DNA from: Nilaparvata lugens
Taxonomy: Eukaryota; Arthropoda; Insecta; Hemiptera; Delphacidae
Direction: 5' to 3'
DNA length: 64,000 nt
NCBI RefSeq assembly: GCF_014356525.2
Contig: NC_052505.1
Location: forward strand, 52,022,970-52,086,969
The notes below the pieces were generated by a model, which worked only from the letters and a program-made list of their open reading frames with translations, made no database searches and was not told the origin of the DNA. The position numbers and the translations under genes were made by a program. Below are positions 60,642 through 64,000 of the stretch, one piece after another (position 1 is the first letter of the stretch; every line of letters starts with the position of its first letter).

Positions 60642-60695
<54 letters not shown>
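60638..60695. repeat. (TA)n microsatellite
   Basis: About 28 TA units with one TTA break at 60660. Confidence 0.95.
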
Positions 60696-60696
<1 letters not shown>

Positions 60697-60757
60697 CCAG
60701 GATACACATGACATGGATAGATTAAAAACACTTAAAAACTTACATTTAAACGAGAAT

Positions 60758-60784
60758 TTTCGGGGGCTGGGCCCCCTTCGTCAA
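60758..60784 (-). other. Hammerhead-like core, copy 1
   Basis: Minus strand: TTGACGA, A, GGGGGC-CCA-GCCCCC stem-loop, GAAA. The hammerhead core is CUGANGA-helix II-GAAA. Here C3 is U and an extra A precedes the stem. Confidence 0.35.
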
Positions 60785-61063
60785 TCAACCAGGAAGTGAA
60801 GTCTATAAAGAGATGAGAGTTCATCTCTCTTACAGACTCTCAAGCTCAAGCGAAGAGCAAAGCTGCTGTCTCACCATAGACAGTGGAGTGTTTTGAACAC
60901 TCATACTGGGGAGTGTGTAGCAGAATCTACCTCTGTTGCTCGTAACTACAGATTGTTAAAAACTAATCTAACAGTTGTGGAGCTGGAAAAGGATAGCGCT
61001 ACCTGCTTTGTCAAATGACAGACAATTGATTTTCGCTAAAGCAAGACTTCACTTCCTGGTTGA

Positions 61064-61090
61064 TTGACAAAGGGGGCCCAGCCCCCGAAA
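61064..61090 (+). other. Hammerhead-like core, copy 2
   Basis: TTGACAA, A, GGGGGC-CCA-GCCCCC, GAAA, in the sense of the Penelope-like frames. Confidence 0.35.
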
Positions 61091-61103
61091 ATTCTTGTTT
61101 AAA

Positions 61104-61106
<3 letters not shown>

Positions 61107-61153
<47 letters not shown>
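61107..61153. repeat. (TA)n microsatellite
   Basis: About 23 TA units. Confidence 0.95.
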
Positions 61154-61155
<2 letters not shown>

Positions 61156-61248
61156 ACACTTTAAAGTTTGTAATATGAATTAAAACAGGAGACACAACAC
61201 ATAAATAGACTGAAAACACTTGAAAACTTACATTAGAAATGGGGAAAT

Positions 61249-61275
61249 TTTCGGGAGCTGAGTCCCCTTCCTCAA
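61249..61275 (-). other. Hammerhead-like core, copy 3
   Basis: Minus strand: TTGAGGA, A, GGGGA-CTCA-GCTCCC, GAAA. The loop and stem changes relative to copy 1 partly keep pairing. Confidence 0.3.
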
Positions 61276-61339
61276 CCGAGTTCTGAGCAGACTGCAGTTT
61301 CAAATCCAATGGTCGTGTGACCACAGAGTACACACGGAG

Positions 61340-63999
61340 AGTGAATTGTAGCAGCAGAGACCGCTGAAACTGGGAAGCCGGTACAAATAATGGACTACAA
61401 TTCGACTAAAGGGGGTGTCGATACAGTTGACCTGATGTGTTCGCGAATCACAACATCAAGAAGAACACAACGTTGGCCAATGGCACTTTTCTTTTGCCAT
61501 CTAGACATTGCCGGAATCAACTCAATGAGGTGAGATATCTGGGCCTAATTCGGGCGTAACTCCGAATTGTGAGATAGTGGACTGTAGACAATGAATAATG
61601 TAGATGTTGAAGTAACTATCTAGGTTAGACAATGTCGGTCCAGAATCACATAAATTCAATGCGGAGAAACAGCCACTTGAGTGCGCTGGTTCTCGTTCTC
61701 TCTGGTATGACAGAATACAATAATGTATCTGTGAATGAAATGAAAACAGCTCAGGACGCTGAATGACAGACAAATAAATGTGTTTATTTGCTGTTGTGTT
61801 GAAAATACTTCTAAGCAAGTAGTAGGATCTTAAAGTATGAATTAATGTAAGAATGTATGATGTAATTGACATTTATTGAATTGCCTTGTTCAATGCTTAA
61901 GATTAATTGCAGTACAAATGTTGATAAAAATCTGAATACATGAATTGAACACTCGAAACCGCTTGTATTTAATGAATTGACCTATTTCCATAGATATAAG
62001 AATAATGTAGGAACGTAGGAATTGACCTGTGAGGTTTGAACTTGATTTGATTTGAGTAATAAGAATACAACTTAATACTATGAATAATTGCATTAATAAA
62101 TAGAATAATAATGATAAGTGCGCTTCCAAAATTGCTACTGGAATGATTGAAATTGAAATAAGTATCACAACTTGAAATATTAAATAATGTTTGAATAATA
62201 ATTGAATTGAGATAAATGAAATCTTGAATAGAATGATAACTTTTCATAAAGTTTCATGAATAATCTTTGCAAAACGCAATAAATGAATAACTGTGAAAAA
62301 TGTACTTGACCTAATAACTAATGATTAGATAAGGTATACAAAATTGAATGTTGGTAACTTGATCTTACAAAAAGTCTCATATGTGAGATGGAAACCTGAA
62401 TCTTATGAGATGTCAGTGAATCAATAATTAATGAAGCCTTCAAAACCAATAATGCTTGGTGGAAGGTACAGAAACAACAACTAGGGATGCCCTGTAAGAT
62501 GACTGTGAGGACAGTTGAAACCGCCTTATTAAGTTTTAGTAAATAATGTACAAAAATGTTGAAGGTGCCATAAAATATCCAGTGGTATAGCAATGCGTAA
62601 TTGACTCTGATATTATATTTCATATGCTGATAATTGTATGACCTAACCTCAGTTAGAATTATGAATAATAATAATCGTTGAAGCAAGAAAAATGTACAAG
62701 TGTTTATGAACACTGTCATGTAAAAATTATGCTGCAAATAAATGGGAGCAACCATGAAATATGAATTAATAAATGCCTCTGAAAAAAGGGACCATGAATA
62801 AGATTGTTAAATCAATTGAAATTTATGTATCTTAAATAAAACCTGGTGAGGGAAGAGCTGGTCTGTCCCAAATGCGGCCGTACCCCCGTACTGGCTCTGC
62901 TTGGCTGAATCCAACGTCATTGGGCGCGGATGAAGACCTCTTGGAGTCAATTGATGAGTGGCTGAACCGAATCGTGGTTGAACTATGACGAATTTGGACG
63001 ATGACGCACGAACTGAATGTTTTTTGACCGAACAATTTATGAACTTGGTGCACAATGACTAATTCACTGGGTGTAATGAATGTTCTGACTCTAATCCATG
63101 ATGAATGAAGACAATTGATGAAAGTTCAATTCTACATGTGCATGTTGGATGGCTAAGTACGAGTGGGCAAGATAGGTTATGTGAACTAACTGCATGAATG
63201 TAACCGTGAATTGGCTGGTTCAACGGTGAAAATATGTTGCTAATTAATCAAATACCACAAAATATATCTTTATAATGTAGATATATGACCTGGCTGACAC
63301 TAGTGTCCAACATATGTTGGGATGCTTGGATCGTTTCTGGAACACACTAGTTGAAGGGTCTCTAACTTAATGTCTAGAGCCTATGATGAAAAGCAATATG
63401 TAGCTGAAGTTGGATTTAATTGTTGAATTGATTGAATGTAGATTGAGTGCATTCTATACGACAGAAATGCCTCGAATTGGTTGTCAGCCAGATGGAAGGA
63501 ATGCAGAACCAAGTCTTACAAAACCATTGAAACTGACGAAAATTGCAGTTTGAAATAACAGTTCATAATTGTATGAGCCTATGCTTTATGTTGAATTGAT
63601 AATTAATGATGAGAGTTTTTGAGAATAAACGTTTGAAGTGATTGAATGTGAAAGCATGGCGAGTTTGGCACTGAGTCCTAAAGTTGAAATATTTACTGAA
63701 CTGGTCTTACAAATTCGATGAATGATGTATTGGCGTTGACGGTATTCCTTGATGAATCCATTGAAAACACTTTTGAACTGTTATGAATGACTGGGAAGTT
63801 TAAATGAACTTGAAAAAAGGGAGCCTACCCCATGACAAAGTTGACTTGTTGAAGATGGAATTGAGAGTGAGTCACTCACAGAAACGGGAAAAGAAGTGCT
63901 ACGTATGTGACCGGAAACACATGAATGCATATGCGAATTATGAATGTAAATCTTGTAGAGATGAATGTTGAGCGTTGGCAAATATATGAAATAAACCAA
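61340..63999. other. Unrecognised C-poor region to the right edge
   Basis: No known protein on either strand. The plus strand is rich in A/G/T with frequent tgaatga and attgaat words and is short of C, which by itself keeps several minus-strand frames open (for example 62755-62318, 145 codons, hydrophobic, no motif). A brief GC-richer patch at 62850-63010 might be part of an LTR or leader, which is unproven. Confidence 0.4.
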
Positions 64000-64000
64000 A

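Larger units (their letters stand above)
60696..61106. repeat. Inverted repeat between two TA tracts after the Penelope-like element
   Basis: 60741-60802 (acatttaaacgagaatttt...) is inverted at 61046-61106. A third related copy on the minus strand lies at 61215-61290. Position after the GIY-YIG frame suggests Penelope terminal repeats. Confidence 0.75.

Noticed and set aside
61432..61460. Canonical hammerhead core from cctgatgtg
   Set aside because: The core needs CTGATGA. Here the seventh base is wrong and no GAAA-closed stem follows.
61969..62755. Hydrophobic minus-strand frames that look like membrane proteins
   Set aside because: Overlapping in two frames, Ile/Tyr/Leu-rich because of base composition, no start context or family match.
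1..63999. tRNA genes
   Set aside because: No B-box-like GGTTCGAATCC sequence with a cloverleaf was seen on either strand by eye. A covariance search would be decisive.
1..63999. piRNA cluster
   Set aside because: Mixed-orientation transposon fragments are suggestive, but without small-RNA data the sequence alone cannot support it.

Overview
The window looks like insect nuclear DNA, most likely from a hemipteran such as a planthopper. It is AT-rich, intron-containing and dominated by transposon debris. The insect call rests on the mix of CR1/Jockey, RTE, L1-like, Penelope, Gypsy and P-like remnants and on an animal PPIP5K gene. The planthopper guess rests only on remembered resemblance of the repeat families around 5 kb and 12 kb, so it is an inference. 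I found no tRNA, rRNA or CRISPR array by eye.

Two host genes can be supported, both on the minus strand. (1) A SANT/Myb-domain protein resembling SNAPC2 (snRNA-activating protein complex subunit 2) is seen as two phase-compatible exons at 13922-13578 and 7855-7498. They are separated by a 5.7 kb intron full of inverted repeats, and the 3' end of the gene was not found. (2) A complete 1,104-codon PPIP5K/VIP1 inositol-pyrophosphate kinase-phosphatase is encoded without a break at 31830-28516. The absence of introns is unusual for this family.

Layout. 1-4627: degraded CR1-like non-LTR element (esterase ORF1, endonuclease, RT) carrying an antisense RT fragment. 4720-5950: inverted repeat around CA/GT microsatellites. 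6443-6800: MITE. 7.5-13.9 kb: SNAPC2-like gene with intronic palindromes and a nested insertion. 14-21 kb: sparse DNA with PHD-finger and RTE fragments. 21024-24064: 3 kb foldback element with a TAA target duplication. 24.6-25.5 kb: antisense Jockey RT. 28.5-31.8 kb: PPIP5K. 34.1-36.2 kb: L1-like ORF1 plus endonuclease, cut off by MITE ends. 36.4-37.8 kb: long palindrome. 39.5 kb: perfect 26-bp hairpin. 41.8-42.2 kb: 102-bp GC-rich tandem hairpin repeat. 45-46.7 kb: antisense RTE element. 47.3-48.1 kb: palindrome. 51-52.3 kb: Gypsy gag-protease remnant. 53.6-55.2 kb: three copies of one repeat, one holding a 717-bp P-like element with a THAP exon and another holding a TA-type MITE. 55.5 kb: second THAP first exon. 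58.5-60.5 kb: Penelope-like element followed by inverted hairpin motifs. 61.3-64 kb: unrecognised DNA in which the plus strand is poor in C.

The strongest candidate for something new is the 53.6-55.6 kb block. There a non-autonomous element with an 8-bp target duplication, long terminal repeats carrying paired TGACGTCA octamers and a captured THAP exon can be compared directly with its own empty site 280 bp away. A second THAP exon interrupted at the same codon lies nearby. A wider theme is the density of long inverted repeats, several inside a host intron, which could fold into long hairpin RNAs.
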